Shown here in pieces: positions 22,509 to 36,100 of a stretch of DNA of 64,000 bases. The DNA comes from Alopecurus myosuroides (lineage: Eukaryota; Streptophyta; Magnoliopsida; Poales; Poaceae). Position 1 is the first letter of the stretch, and each line of letters begins with the position of its first letter. A program made the position numbers and the translations under genes. The stretch spans positions 397,528,541 to 397,592,540 of the forward strand of contig CM054057.1 of NCBI GenBank assembly GCA_028641055.1, written 5' to 3'. Below the pieces are notes generated by a model. That model ran no database searches. It saw nothing but the letters and a program-made list of their open reading frames with translations, and was not told where the DNA came from.

Positions 22509-24182
22509 AGTTTTCTTGTTCCCTCGGGACTAATTCCAAGTTAGTCATGTGTGTGTTGACTACTCTTGAGATGGTAGGTTGTTACCTCCACTCGTTGAGT
22601 AAGTTCGCATCCACACCAAGCTAATGACTGATTTTCCATGAAAAATAGGAAGTCCAAAAACTTTCTTATCTTCTTAATTGCCTTTCCAACAAGGACTTTG
22701 ATGTGTTCCTTTGCAAGTAATCCATGTAGGTGCAACCATCTTTTTGCAATTTGCTAATACACGAGTTACGCAATTTTGCTCATCCTTTTTGAGCTAGACA
22801 TTGTAGTCCATATCTTGAGAATCTAGTAAATATATCTCGATAGTAACCGGTGCAACCTCGTCGATCAAACCTGTTGAGCCTAAAGCTCCATGTCCACCAA
22901 CCTGAGCTGAATCTCAAGCAGCAACAATGGTTGGTGTTTCCTCAAGGGTTTTAACTTAGGTCCTTTTCAAAAATCCGGCATGGTTGATGTTGTGGTTGAC
23001 ACAATTAGCCGGAAAGCCTAATGTTATAATCCTTTGAATCAGAAAGAACAACCACTCTCTATGAGAATTCTTGTGTGACCTATTCTAGGAGTTTCCCTCA
23101 CCGTTCTCCTAATTCAAAGTTCAACTTTCACCTGAAGACCTATTGACGGCTTATCGTAAGCCTGATATTCGTATCAATAACATCCAGCAGAACTTGGAAG
23201 TTGATATGTCCAATGTTTCTCTATCCATCTCCCAAACCTTTGTGCCAGTGGAAAAATGGTTCATCATGAGAATCATCTTGTGGTGATCTTTGAACCGTCA
23301 CTGGTCAATCCCCCTTTTCCCGTTGTTGGTACCTGAAGTTCTGTTCATCTTACACACCGTGTGAATTTGTCAGTCACTTCAGTGATGGGGTCTTAAACAT
23401 GTGGTAGATGTATTGCTACGTCCAAACCACAACAGGAAAGAGATTCCTTATTCCTTTCGGTGTTCCAACCCCCGATGGTTACTCATCTTTATGGTGTGGC
23501 CAAGAATTCCTCCTTAATTATGGTGTTCCAACATCCTTTGGTTGCTCATCTTCTGTTGTGAAGTAACATTCTGATCCTTGAAAAATATTTCGAGAAATTT
23601 TGACGGAATGAAAGTTTTTCATCCTCTGCATCCACTCCGAAGGGTGAAACTTCCTCTGTTTTCAAACTTTATCTGACATATGATTCCATTGTGTTTTCGT
23701 GTTCCTCCTCGTCTATGGATATAACATTTTGATACCCAAGACAATCCTTTCCATCTTGGTATTCTGTTTGAAGTCAAGAGTGAAAACGCGGTAACACAAG
23801 TTGTTCAACCTTTCTTTTCCAAAAGGACTTAAATTCTCGTGCAAAGCTCATATTCTAAATCCTTTCAAGAACATTCGTCCACAAACTTGAAACCTTCTCC
23901 TACTTACTCCGTTACCTTGACGTGTTTTATGGTTGATAGCTCAAGTGTTGCCGAGAACACTATCGCCATGAGTTGACCATGAAATACTCGATCTTCGTGG
24001 AGATCAATTCTTAAGAGTTTTCCCTCTTGCCTAAGGTGTATCCGTTCAATACTTCACGATGCTACGGATCGACCTCTTCACCAAGAGAACCGTAAGGTTC
24101 GAGAAGATCAACCAAAACCGGTGTTTCTTATTTCTTTCTCCTTCAAGAATCTCGGGACGAGATTCTTGTAAGGGGGTAGATT
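22509..24182. other. Gypsy internal 3' half, decayed pol and PPT
   Basis: About 1.7 kb with no ORF beyond 65 codons. It occupies the place of RNase H, integrase and chromodomain, but I could not read convincing motifs. It ends in CTCGGGACGAGATTCTTG and the purine-rich TAAGGGGGTAGAT (about 24169-24181), the polypurine tract directly before the 3' LTR. Confidence 0.55.
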
Positions 24183-27100
24183 TGTACCATCCCTGTTTTG
24201 CTAAAATAGGGTTTTGGTGTGTGGTGTTCATCTCATACATGCATGAAACAAAAACTTAATCATGTTTGAACTTTGAAATTGAGAAAAATCCTTAAAAGGC
24301 ACTTAAAATGGTTCCCAAAATTTTGAACTGAAAATATTTCAATTTCACCAAAGCAAAACATGGCGAGGTTGGAAATTTTGTAAGGTTTCCAAATATCATA
24401 TTTGCAAATTTTTCTGTTTGCGAAAAGGCCGTCAAAAACCCCGTTTCTGTCCTCGTTTTATAGAGAAAAGGACCAATTTGTAGTTTCCAGTTTTCCCAGG
24501 GGGTTATGGGGAAAATCGTTTATTTTCCCTTTATTCTTATCTTCCGGCCAGAAGGACGAGGGGGCGGCGTCGAGGTGGTCGTGCCACCTCCTGCTTCACC
24601 CCGCGGCGCGGATAAGACGTAGGGGAGGCGTCTGCATCTCGCCCTCCCCCTCCTCACATGCGCCCTCGCGCTCCTCTTCCTCTCTCTGCTTCCCCAAACC
24701 CAAAACCCTAACTCCGCCATGATCCGTCGCTGCCAGCGATTGGATCCCTCCCCCGCCGTTCTGAGATGCTGGGAAGGACCGCCGCCGTCCACTGCTTCTC
24801 CACGAAGGCGCACGGGAGACGAGGTGTCCTGCGCCGGGAGAATTTTGACGTTCCTCCTCCTCTGGTCGTGGCTCGCTGCCGCGCCATTGCTACTGTTGCC
24901 GAGCTCCACTCGCCTCCCTGACCCCGCCATCGAGCTCCTGGTGAGCAGAGGGTCCTCTGGGACCCCTCCCCCTCGCCCCTAACCCTTTGGTCTGCACTTT
25001 GCGTCGTGCACCATCGCCGCCGTCGCAAAACATGCACGCCGGCGAGCGTCCGACGATCATCCGGGGGCGGCGCCACCTCCACGTGGTTGCCCCCGAGCAG
25101 TGGAGTCGAATGCGCCCTTGCGCGCTCGCTCTCGCGGCCCGACTCGCCTCCGGCGACCACGGTAGTGGCTTTCGGGTCAGCCGCTAACGTCACGATGCTG
25201 TCACACTGACATCATCGTGGGGCCAGGCTGTCAGGTTTAAATTTTTAGAAAATATTTAATAAAAGAAAAGAAACTGACATGTGGTCCCCACCCTCTATTA
25301 ATTACAGAAAATAGTTAAATCTTTTTAAAATGAATAACTTTTATTCTATTAATCAGAAAAATAAAATAAAAATATAGAAATGTTCAGAAAAATATACTCT
25401 ACAGGTTTATGTCATTTTCAAACATGTTTGACAAGGGTCAAAAATATGATTTGTTTGAATTTTTTAATTTATTTAAAAATGGAGAAAATAAGTTTTTAAT
25501 CAATAAAATTAGAAAATTGCAAGTTGTATACCAAAATGCTCAAAATACTAAATGCAACCTAGTTATGATGTTTTCAAAACCATTTGAGCACTTTAAATTT
25601 GACACACTTCCAGAATTGCCCGAAGTGCGCTCCGAGGTCCATTTCGGGATTAATTTCACTAAAATTGCATAATTGCCATGCGAAGCCTAGCAACCCATCG
25701 AACATGTTTAGGGCTTTATTTAACTGCATTAACTTGCTCATGCATACATGTTGCACATTGCATCGATCCTATATTTGAATGTTGTTCTTCTTTTTGGTGT
25801 TATTCCTCCTCGGTAGAATGCAACTCCGAAGAGAAGGCCAACAATGCCATCGACGAATAATTGATCTTAACCGAAAAGTCAAGCACTTATTCCAGAAGAT
25901 ATTTATTTGGTTTTCTTATAACCAAGGCAAGCATAACCTCTTATCTGCTCATATATGGTTTTGAAGTGTTTTGAATCTTGTATATTGCATGCGGTTCAAA
26001 GTAATTATGGTCTTAGATAGAGTTCTCCTATACTTGTTGCATCGCCTAAATATATTGATCCACTGCTCCTAGCAGCTATAGGTTTGTTTGTGTGCGCTTT
26101 GTTAAAGCCTGTGAGTCTTGCTTAGCCAAGCCTAGTTGTGATCTGATCCATCCGGTTGATGAATCTGGTCAATGCGTGAATCTATTATGTCAGGTTGTTG
26201 TGATTTGAATTATCTTTGATAACTTGACTAATAACGGCATGGATGTGAGGCCACAATGGGTTGTGGCGTTTTGTCCTATTCATTCCCCTAGGAGCGAGTT
26301 CTCGCCTTCGAAGCCAAGACTGAGCGTGCAACCACACGCGGGGCCTAACTGACCGCGCTCGACCAATTAACTTGTTTTGCCACATCCATAAGTCACGTAG
26401 TTTGGGCTTTCCATCTGCGTGTGAGACAGAAAATGTTTTCGAGAAAGCTTAGAGTGTGACCGGGGCAAGTGATGGACGTACAAGGATCTTGATCCCGACT
26501 CACAGAACATGTGCCGTCAGGAGGTGGCCAACTCCCTGTTGACGGGGTGGCCCTGTTTGGGTTGACTCATGGATAGGGTTGAGAAAGGTAAAGGTCGTGG
26601 CTAACCACCCTCTGTCGGCACATCATCGGAAGTGTGCCAATATCTTGGCATTAAGAGTCGGATGGTACTTGTGGGTAAAGTGTACCCCATGTAGGGATAA
26701 ATCTCCTCGAGAAGCTGTGTCCACGGTTACGGACGACTTGGTGTCGGATTGTGTGATCATAGATAACTTCAACGGAATGTCTAAAACATGTTGACAACAA
26801 ATGAAGGGTGACTCCTCGGAGATGCCGAGAGGGGTGATCCTTGTAGCATGGGATGCTGGGAAATGATGTTGGTGGATGAAAATGTGATGAGTTCAGTAGT
26901 TGTTTAGCTTTCTCCTCTGTTTTGAAAACACTCCTTGAGACGTGCTATTCTTCCTTGATTTGAAGAAATGAATCTTGCTTTACGCAAATTGACCTTTATA
27001 AAACCATTTTTGAAATAGAAGATATATAATAGGTTAACTAAGTCTTGTTAAGTACCTCCCGTACTCAGGTTTTCTTAAACTTTGGTTCAGGTGAAGATCT

Positions 27101-27776
27101 CACTCCAGTGGTGGTTTCAACATGGACATCGACGAGTAGTTTGGGGTTTCCAGGTAGCAGCCTGGAATCTATGGGCTGGGACGTCGCCTTATGTTGCGGC
27201 CTCTTAGACCTTTTTGGTTCTTGTTGACTAGCAACATAACTTGCCTTCCGTTGTCTGATGTAATGGTGGGTCGTGTGACCTCTGGTTGTAAAGCTATACT
27301 CTAGTAATACCTGTTTAATACAACTTTCATATCTAGATTGCTGCTTTGATCGGTTGTTGGTTTAGAGCTCATTGTTATACAGTTTTGGCTATGCCTGCTT
27401 AGTTGTCGCAGTCGAGGGGTTATGAAGCCGATGATCCATTTTCGAGCACGCCTGCCGATGTGATTTGGCCTGGGGTTTGGTAACCCCAGTAACCCTCGAT
27501 TGTTGTTGCACTTCCTGGACACATGGCATCTTTGTATAGCTTTGGTCCCGTTCCTTCAGTTTGATATGACTTGTGGACACTTTGATATGCATAGTTGGTT
27601 ATGACTAGCATGGACACAAGGAGTAGTAGTACCGATGTTATCCGGCCTGCGTGCCGATGAATCCGGTCTACCTGTTGTTGTTTGTTGCGGCCGGGGCTGG
27701 TAACCCCGAAGCCCTTGTGGGTCCATGACTAGGAGCGCATAACAGTGTGTATACCTCTGGGTCCGGGTTCGCGACA
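24183..27776 (+). repeat. 3' LTR of the degenerate gypsy element
   Basis: 3594 bases, TGTACCATCC...GTTCGCGACA, collinear with 16827-20405 with scattered substitutions and small indels. The GC-rich block is at 24530-25200. Confidence 0.9.
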
Positions 27777-27781
27777 TAGCA

Positions 27782-29206
27782 ATAATATTAAACATACCTC
27801 GAATTGCGTAGGTGATGAAGATACTTGATCGTAGAACCTATAGCCACACTAAAACTTGCAAACAAACAGTGAGAGGCATCTAACTTATTTTTGGAGAGTG
27901 TGCGTGTGGTTTGATATAACAATTGGGTTACTGCGTTTTGACATGATGGCCAATTCCGGAGGAAGTACATGATAGGATAAAGTGGTTGTTTGTCGAAGAG
28001 TGGGATGTCCTGGGACTGAATCTCTCGAGAGGTTCCAACACTGGGGCTAACCACGATCACTACACCCTCGAGGGTCCTGGAGAGGAAATCTTGCGAGGGA
28101 CAACAATGGCGACACGGATAGTTTACCCAGGTTCCGGCCACCTTGAAGTATAATAACCTATTCCTACTTGTCTGATGGATTGCACTGCGGTTGGCTATAG
28201 TACAATAGGTGAGCTTTTTCTCGATTTTAGACTACGGGTCCTCGGGAGTGAATGATCTGTACCTTTCTACAGGAACGAGGGGATCCTTATGTACTCGTCT
28301 TGGCCCTTTTTCCCGGTCATTTTTTGCGGGAAAGGGTTCAACACAGTGACGAGGGAGGTGTAGTGCATGCTTCGTCATGTTCCACGGTCTTGGTCTGTGA
28401 GAGACTGTGTCACTGCCATCCATGGCAGGGCTATGGGGCTCTTGATGACGTTTCCTCCATCTTGTAGCGTCGGCTTGGTCTCCTGTCACCAAAGAGGAAA
28501 GCTTTGGACGATGCTTTGGCGGGGCAGCTGTCGCCCACGCTTTATACACGAGAATGGCAATCTCTGCCAAAGCCTTTTTGCAACGCTGTTAGGCCTTTGT
28601 TAGCGCGTAGGATTTCGCGCGTCATGAACACATGGTGTGTCTCCTCTTGAGGGGAAAACCCTTTGGAGAGGAAATGGATAATCCGAGGCAGGATCCCTCT
28701 CCGCGAAAAGATATGGCGTGTCTCTCGGGAGAGGCCAGCCTCCTGCTGGCGATGCCTGGAGAGGGGCGGATGCCTCGCGGAGGGAGAGCTTCCTCTTGTG
28801 GGTTTCTTCACTTGGGTCTGACTGGGCCGCAGCAGACGGGCCGTGGTACCCCGGTATCCATTGGACCGATAGTAGCCTCGAGGCCCGTATGGACACGCAT
28901 CTGAAGAAGGAGAGGCGGCGCAGGTCCATTTGTTGTCGGGCCAGTCGCAGGCACGTGGCGTGAAGTTCGTGGGGATGACCCATGATCTCTTCAATCGTGA
29001 CTGTAAAGTTCCATCATCATAACTACTCTGGCGCCATGTCATCTATTAGTCACGTGTTTACCGTTGAGTCCCATCTGCCAGCGGGGGTCTGTCACTCTTC
29101 CTTGATACCCGGGTCGGCAAGGAGATGGAACAACATAGAGAGGAGGAGGATCGAACGTGCTTTTCTTCTTTCTTCCATCCTTTCTCGGGGGAGATAAGGG
29201 GAGCAC
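27782..29206. other. Unassigned, GC-rich stretch before the B3 pseudogene
   Basis: The first 300 bases are AT-rich and may be the last Copia remnant. From about 28000 the DNA is GC-rich with many 'ctcgagg', 'gagaggaaat' and 'cgcgaggg' phrases, and includes TTTACCCAGGTTCCGGCCACC (28118-28138 region), a phrase common in grass repeats. Open frames of 110-170 codons on the minus strand (28232-28570, 28542-29042) overlap and resemble nothing I recognise. No terminal repeats were found. Phrases of similar flavour recur at 39820-39945 on the other side of the B3 gene, so both may belong to one older unit. Confidence 0.35.
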
Positions 29207-29750
29207 ATGGCTCGTGGTCGGCGAGGTCGTGGCTTCGTGGTGGACGCAGCCGCAGTTCCAAGGCGCAGCGCACGGGTCGCGCTAGCTACCGTAGAGGCGA
29301 CAGAGGGATCCAAAGGCCTTGGCGGAGCAGGATCCCACAGTCGTCAAGGCAACGGCGCACGCGCTCCTCATGGTCGTAGTAGGGAGGCCACCTCCCTTCC
29401 TCGCCGGGAGGAGAACACACAGGTGGAAGCGCACGAGTTTCTGGTGGGACTATGTGGCCGGCTCTACAGCCCGCTGTGGCTCCCGGACTTCTTTGCGAGG
29501 GCCATCGACCCCGACCGGCCCAGACGGCTGTGGATCCAAATGGTCGGTTGCATCAATGATCCATGGTGGGTGGCCATCCAATTCTGCCCCAACGGATGTT
29601 TGATGCTGGCGTGGGGTGGACAACCTTCGCCCGCTTTCGAATGCTGGAGGATAAGTAGGTCCTCCACTTCCGCTTCGATAGGGTGGACAAGCTCTTCATG
29701 AAGATCTTTGGGCACCGCAGCAGGCGCACAAAGTTCTGCGTTGAGAGCGA
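29207..29750 (+). pseudogene. B3-domain gene, 5' part, broken
   Basis: ATG at 29207 opens an Arg/Gly-rich N terminus, then a plant B3 DNA-binding domain (about 29430-29740). LWLPDFFARAIDP is the first strand and helix, DPWWVAIQFCPNG the core, then after a frameshift at 29611-29620 GWTTFARFRMLEDK and, beyond a TAG at 29656-29658, VLHFRFDRVDKLFMKIFG. Order and spacing match B3 proteins of the REM type, which are putative nuclear DNA-binding proteins. The frame ends at GAG AGC GA, where a retrotransposon is inserted, and resumes at 39334. Two coding defects plus the insertion make it a pseudogene. The parent gene is not identified. Confidence 0.75.
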
Positions 29751-31225
29751 TGCAACAACCCAATTTTTGGAAGACATGAAAAACTTGTTTTAAATAACCC
29801 AAAAATCAGGTCCAACAAACACTTTTTGATATGTTTGACTAATGCTTGTGTTTCTTTTCTACTTTCTTGTTGTTTATGTTTGTGTTTGAGTTTGTTAACC
29901 ACTAACATTAAAACCAATGATCATAACTTTCTTAAAACACAACCCTTGTGATCAAGTCATGACAAGATATCTTATCACCTTCTTCTATCACCCTATTTCG
30001 GCAAAAACCTTTTTGAAAATGTTTTGATTTTAGAAGAAACCCAAAAGCCAAGTTTTGAGAAAATAAAAGATATTTTCCAAAACCATAGGAAAAGCATTTT
30101 GGAGGTAATCATCTCCAACCTATTTTCAACCAATATGTTTTTGCAAGTATTTCAAAAACTCCTTCTCACTTCCTTCTTTTGCAAAAACTATAAGAGGGGA
30201 CTATGTTACCCCTATGTTTTACCTCAGTTATATTCTTTTGGAAAGAACAAGCTTTCAGTTGAACCTCTGTATGAAATCCTCTTGTCATGGTATGTCTTGA
30301 TCACTACATCTATTTAACACATGATAAAACATCCTAGAAATTAAATTGAAGAACTCAGTTGTTTGAGGGATCTTGTGTGTCTTGTTATTTTCCCTGTTTT
30401 ATGTGTGATATTTCCCTTTGTGTGCTTGAAGTGTTTATTTCTGTTTGTAATGAATGTTTATTGTTTTAAGTGAATAAAACCTATTAATAACAAGACCAAG
30501 CATCAATATCATATTCCATCATATGTCCACCTCATCTTCTGTTTTCTTTAAAAACTTCCAACTTTGGAGACATGTTTCTATGGCAAATATTGAGCTATTA
30601 ATCAATGCTTCATCATACATCTCATTGTCTATATCTATGCTATCCATCCAAGTTGTTAATTTGGATATTCAAATTATTTTGCACCATCTTTCAAAGCCCT
30701 TTTGAAGTCATCCCAATAAAATGATCATATCCCTGTTATTTTGAAGCACTTTGTCCCTTTTACTGAAAATCACTTCTTATTGTTTTCAAGCCCCATCAAC
30801 CTACCCTTGTCATCTTCATGACTTATATATCACCTCCATATGGTCCATTTATTTTCCAATGGCCATTTAATTATTCTTGTCTCATGGTTTTTAGCCTATT
30901 AAATAAAACCCCGTTTTCACCCTTTTCCACTTGGTGCCTCAAATATTTTCAAAAGAGTTATTTATTAAAAATCGCTTTTGAGGCCTATATTATATACTCT
31001 CTCATCCCAACTAAAAAATATTTGTTTTAAAAACATTTTACTATTTATTATTTTCCATTTTCCAAAAGGCCAGAAATGGACTTTTAAATATTTTGTGAAG
31101 AAAAGTATTTACTAAAATCTTGGAAAAATTACCCAACATGCCTATGGTCCCCACAGAGTTGGTATCGGAGCCTCATGAATGTATGCATACTGGAGGTCTC
31201 AGACTGCTAGTCTGGGGTCCCCATA
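29751..31225 (+). repeat. 5' LTR, internally deleted
   Basis: Matches the right LTR from TGCAACAACCC to GCCTATGGT (31148 and 34500 region), then jumps directly to CCCCACA plus a primer site, then the last 53 bases of the LTR again (TCATGAATGTATGCATACTG...CCCCATA), then a second primer site. About 4.8 kb present in the right LTR is missing. Confidence 0.8.
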
Positions 31226-31242
31226 GAGTTGGTATCAGAGCC
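31156..31242 (+). other. Duplicated primer binding site
   Basis: GAGTTGGTATCGGAGCC (31156-31172) and GAGTTGGTATCAGAGCC (31226-31242) bracket a second copy of the LTR end. TGGTATCAGAGC matches the tRNA-Met primer; the inner copy is perfect and the outer has one mismatch. Confidence 0.8.
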
Positions 31243-33104
31243 ATCCGGACTTTAGGAGACCTTAGTTAGCATGGACGTCAGTTAGGAAATAAAAAAATTG
31301 GGTAAAAACGATATTACTACCTAAAACGTTTCTATCTAAGGAACCCTAAGCATAGTTTCCATTCTTCTCATATTTTCAAAATTATTGTCTGGTTTATAAA
31401 ACAGAAATTTGGAGAAAAACTGAGAAAAGAGTAAACACACCTTTTTGTCCTTTGTTTTCATGGCTCAAAATATTTTGTAAAATTTATAACCATGACTTTA
31501 TAAAACTTGGTTTTCTTACTTATAAGTCTACCATACAGTTTTCTTCTGTTATCTTTCTATTAAAAATTACGTACTTGACGATGTCCCAAGAAGACCTTAG
31601 TAATTAGCAACCCAAAGTAGAAGAAGCTTCCTTCTGAAGACATTAACATCAATGTGAATGCTACGCAAAGACCAAAGATCTGCTACAACCTCTAGCACTG
31701 AAGTGATCTCACCATCAAGATTTTCCAACCTGGATGAGATAGAGAGAATCCTCGAGATCAGTAGACTCTGCCAAGTATCAAGCTCAAAAACGACAATCTA
31801 CAACGATGGTTAACGACTTGAAGACTTCAACAACCCTTTGGTCGACCCAGACCCATAGGATTCGATAGGTTATCCTCACTTGTTTTGCTTGAGCTGCCCG
31901 TTTTTCAGCTATATTAGACGCTTGCTGGTACTAAAGGTACCTTGTTTGTCCTTTGCATGTATGCTAATTGTGTGTTTTTACTCTTGCGTAATGTTTTTAC
32001 TTACTCCCTTGTTGTGCGTGCTTTTGAATTGTTTGCATGTGTGTCTCACCAGCACGCCTTTCCGGCAAAACAAAGTCACCACACTTTTACCTCTTGCTTT
32101 GTTCCTGTTTGTTTGCAAAAAACTCTTTTAGCCATGCTGGCCTTAGTTACACTTTTGGTACCTCTTCAAAAGTCTGACTTAGCAAAACCCCCTTTTAAAA
32201 AACTTTTATCCCCCATCCCCTCATGAGAAGTGTAAGGTGTGGAACCCTCTTTACTTCAACCTGAGATCCCAAGACTCGGAAAATATTCTTCAAGATGGAT
32301 AGCGGAATTCACACGCCATTTTGTGCAACTACATCAAGAACCATCAAGAAGGACGAAGACTTCAGATTCAAGCCTGGGTTAAAGCGAGATGTGTCTCGCA
32401 ACTCTAACAAAAACTTTACCTGTCTAACATTACTAACATAACTATCTAATTTGAGACTAACATCTAACTGAAGGTTTGCAAAAGGCACTAGCTAGCTTTC
32501 CCGAGGGAAAACTAACTAGGTGACCCTAAACCACCTAAGAAGACACCTACAAAGCTCCATGAAGATCAAGACCCAACGAAGTCTTCCACGACCTGCCTTC
32601 GCACCCTAGCAAAAATGAGACAACAATGAAGATAATCCCCAACAACCTACCAAGACTAATTAAAGGGGGAAGCATCCGCACTTCAACGTTGTTGACCACT
32701 CAAGAAGCAAAGAAACTTATAGGAGTTCCTAACAGCTTTCATAGCAGTAATCGGAGAGAGTCAAGTCTATGCACCTGACGCCCTGTGAGACCCGAGGGTT
32801 GTCATGGGTAAGTACCTATGATACTTCTAAAGAAGAGAAGATCAAGACAAAGACAGGTGGTCTACGAAGCAGCAAAATCAAGACCCTTCATTAGCTTGTG
32901 TCGTTCCACCCACATCAACAACAAAGACATGAAGTGTCAAGTGAAGATATCCATCTCCTCGACAAGCAAAATTATGCCTCATTAACTCATCGAGTTCTCA
33001 GAAGACCACCTCGTGAAGAATCCTGTGACTCTTGTTTGTTGTTACACTCTTATAGTACCCACTTACGAATCTCGGGGACGAGATTAATTTTAAGGGGGAA
33101 GAGC
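31243..33104 (+). other. Noncoding internal domain of the LARD-like element
   Basis: 1.86 kb without a supported ORF; open stretches are shorter than 140 codons and match no retrotransposon protein. It ends in CTCGGGGACGAGATTAATTT and TAAGGGGGAAGAGC, the polypurine tract (33091-33104). Confidence 0.7.
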
Positions 33105-36100
33105 TGCAACAACCCAATTTTTGGAAGACAGGAAAAACTTGTTTTAAATAACCCAAAAATCATGGCCAACAAAAACTTTTTGATATGTTTGACTAATGCT
33201 TGTGTTTATTTTCTATTTTCTGTTTGTTTATGTTTGTGTTTGAGTTTGTTAACCACTAGCATTAAAACCAATGATCATAACTTTATTAAAACACAACCCT
33301 TGTGATCAAGTCATGACAAGATAGCTTATCACCTTCATCTATCACCCTATTTTGGCAAAAACCTTTTTGAAAATGTTTTAATTTCAGAAGAAACCCAAAA
33401 GCCAAGTTTTGAGAAAATAAAAGGTATTTTCCAAAACCATAGGAAAAGCATTTTGGACGTAATCATCTCCAACCTGTTTTCAACCAAGATGTTTTGGCAA
33501 GTATTTCAAAAACTCCTTCTCACTTCCTTCTTTTGCAAAAACTATAAGATTGGACTATGTTACCCCTATGTTTTACCTCAATTATATTCTTTTGGAAAGA
33601 ACAAGCTTTGAGTTGAACCTATGTATGAATCCTCTTGTCATGGTATGTCTTGATCACTGTCTCTATTTAACACATGAGAAAACATCCTGGAAATTAAATT
33701 GAAGAACTCGGTTGTTTGAGTGATCTTGTGTGTCTTATTATTTTCCCTGCTTTATGTGTGACCTTTCCATTTGTGTGCTTGAAGTGTTTAGTTATGTTTG
33801 TAATGGATGTGTGTTGTTTTAAGTGAACAAAACCTACTAATAACAAGACCAAGCATCAATATCATATTCCATCATATGTCCACCTCATCTTCTGTTTTCT
33901 TTAAAACTTCGAACTTTGGAGACATGTTTCTATGGAAAATCTTGAGTTATTCATCAATGCTTCATCATACATATCATTATCTATATCTATGATATCCATC
34001 CAAGTTGTTATTTTGGATACTGAAACTCTTTTGCATCATCTTTCAAAGCCCTTTTGAAGGCATCCCAATATAATGATCATATCACTGTTATTTTGAAGCA
34101 CTTTGTCCCTGTTAATCAAAATCACTTCTTATTGTTTCCAAGCCCCATCAACCTACCCTTGTCATCTTCATGACTTATATATCACCTCCATATGGTCCAT
34201 TTATTTTCCAATGGCCATTTAATTATTCTTCTCTCATGGTTTTGAGCCTATTAAATAAAACCCCGTTTTCACCCTTTTCCACTTGGTGCCTCAAATATTT
34301 TCAAAAGAGTTGTTTATTAAAAATTGCTTTTGAGGCCTATATTATATACTCTCTCATCCCAGCTCAAAAATATTTGTTTTAAAAACATTTTACTATTTAT
34401 TACTTTCCATTTTCCAAAAGGTCAGAAATGGACTTTTAAATATTTTGTGAAGAAAAGTATTTACTAAAATCTTGGAAAAATTAACCAACATGCCTATGGT
34501 AATGTGGGACTTATTTATAGAAAAAAATTTGGAAGTTGTGTTGAAAATTTTGCAGAAAACATTAAAAACAGATTCAACACTTTTTGAAATTCCAAAAATT
34601 TGTGAAAGAAATATTTTCAAAAACTCTTGAGATCACCATCCCTAGACTCCATTTTTCCTTACCTATCCAATGGATACTGATCTTTCACATATTTTCTATT
34701 CAAAATTATGGTGAAAACAAGCAAAAACCACTTCTGTTATTCCTGGACACTGTTGAGATCATGCTTGTTCTGGTCATCCCTCTCTCTCTCCCTTCCTCTC
34801 TCCTGCACCTGGACATTGGATTTTAGTCCCTCAACACCCTAGACATGGTCTACCTGCTCCCTTCTCTTTCTATCACAGCCAGCAACAAATGGACAGGGGA
34901 GTGATCACCACCTCATTTTCTCATCCACCACTACAGTGCACCACAGGGAGAAACCATGCGCCTGCAGCCTCCTATAGCCTCCCGTGACTCCCTAGCGAGA
35001 GCCCTCCCTCTATACTTGTCATGTTCCTCCTACCCGTGCGCTGGCCATGGCGCCCAGGACGCGCTCGCCATGTCCCTCGTGTTCCAACACATGGGTCGCA
35101 TTCCGATCATCGCGGACTTGTCTACTAGCTCCACGAGCCTCCTAGGAACACGCCCGTGATCTCCATTCATTCCCTCTCGGTCTCCTTCCCCCTATACTTG
35201 ATGTAGAACACCAGCGAGTATGCATAATTCCACCCATCTCTTGCCCTCCTCGTTCCCTCTTGAGCTCTCTACTCTCTTGCTGGAGGATCACCTGGTCCTG
35301 CTCCACCCACCAGATAAGAATCTATCCTTCCTTGATGCCTGCACGAGAGCCGCCATGGTCACCGTGTGCCATGTCCGTCGAGCTCCGACCCCAGGAAGTA
35401 CAGATCCATCCCCTGGCTCTTCATCGTGTCTCCTAGCCCACATCCGTCCGCAATCAAACCCCATCACCCATTTCCCCCTCTGTTGTTCATCGGATCGACG
35501 AAATCAAGCTCCAAGCACCGACGGTCAACTCCTCGTCAAGCTCCTGGTAAAGTGCGCCTCCAACCATCTCGTTTCCATCCCAGGATTCCTCCTGAACCTA
35601 ATCGACTCATGCCTCACTCTAATTTTTTTAGTTCCTCACAGTGGCGGCGCCGACCACAACCTTGTTCCGCCGCCGCGGGTCCCCGTCGACTATCCCTCTC
35701 CATTCGGTGCCTTCAAGCGCAGATGGGGAAACGGACGCGCGATGTCGCCCCGAGCCTCCTAGTGCTATCTGATAGTGTAGCCGAGCCTCCATGCTCCTGG
35801 CGATGAGCTCTCCGGACAACTACGGTGGAGGGAGCGGACTCCTCCGTATTTCTAGGTCGTCGCGGCAGGCGTCGATGTTGCTCCTTCTCGGCCGCTGGAT
35901 TCTAATCTTACGGCAGCTTACCCCTTTGCCTTATCCATCGTTGATGGGTTGGCCCAGCCACAGCTCATTCTCACATTTAAATCCTTCCTGCACAGGAGAA
36001 CCCCTGGCAAGCCGGCCCAGCTCGCAGATCTGGCATGTTTCCTTTCTACAGGTTGTTTTTTTTTTCTGTTTTCCTCCAGATCCAGATCTGGTGCTTTGCT

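Larger units (their letters stand above)
16822..27781 (+). mobile_element. Degenerate gypsy retrotransposon with 3.6-kb LTRs
   Basis: Two LTRs (16827-20405 and 24183-27776) flank a 3.8-kb internal region, and the whole is bounded by the perfect duplication TAGCA (16822-16826, 27777-27781). LTR ends are TGTA...GACA. In a 180-base sample (18601 against 25971) about 12 bases differ, roughly 93 % identity, so it is clearly older than the Tat insertion. The internal region keeps only fragments of gag and reverse transcriptase. TGTAACATCCC starts and the PPT context CTCGGGACGAGATTCTTG are typical of Tekay/Del-like gypsy elements of grasses; the family was not identified. Confidence 0.88.

Noticed and set aside
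20423..24182. Possible complete pol in the degenerate gypsy element
   Set aside because: Only scattered RT motifs can be read, across frames, and the catalytic aspartate box is mutated.
30970..31060. MITE-like phrase 'ctctctcatccca' resembling a Stowaway end
   Set aside because: Present in both LTRs of the element (also 34340) with no inverted partner or TA duplication; it is part of the LTR.
35220..35806. 180- and 146-codon overlapping plus-strand ORFs
   Set aside because: Pro/Ser-rich frames within the right LTR of the LARD-like element; no domain, and overlapping frames look equally good.
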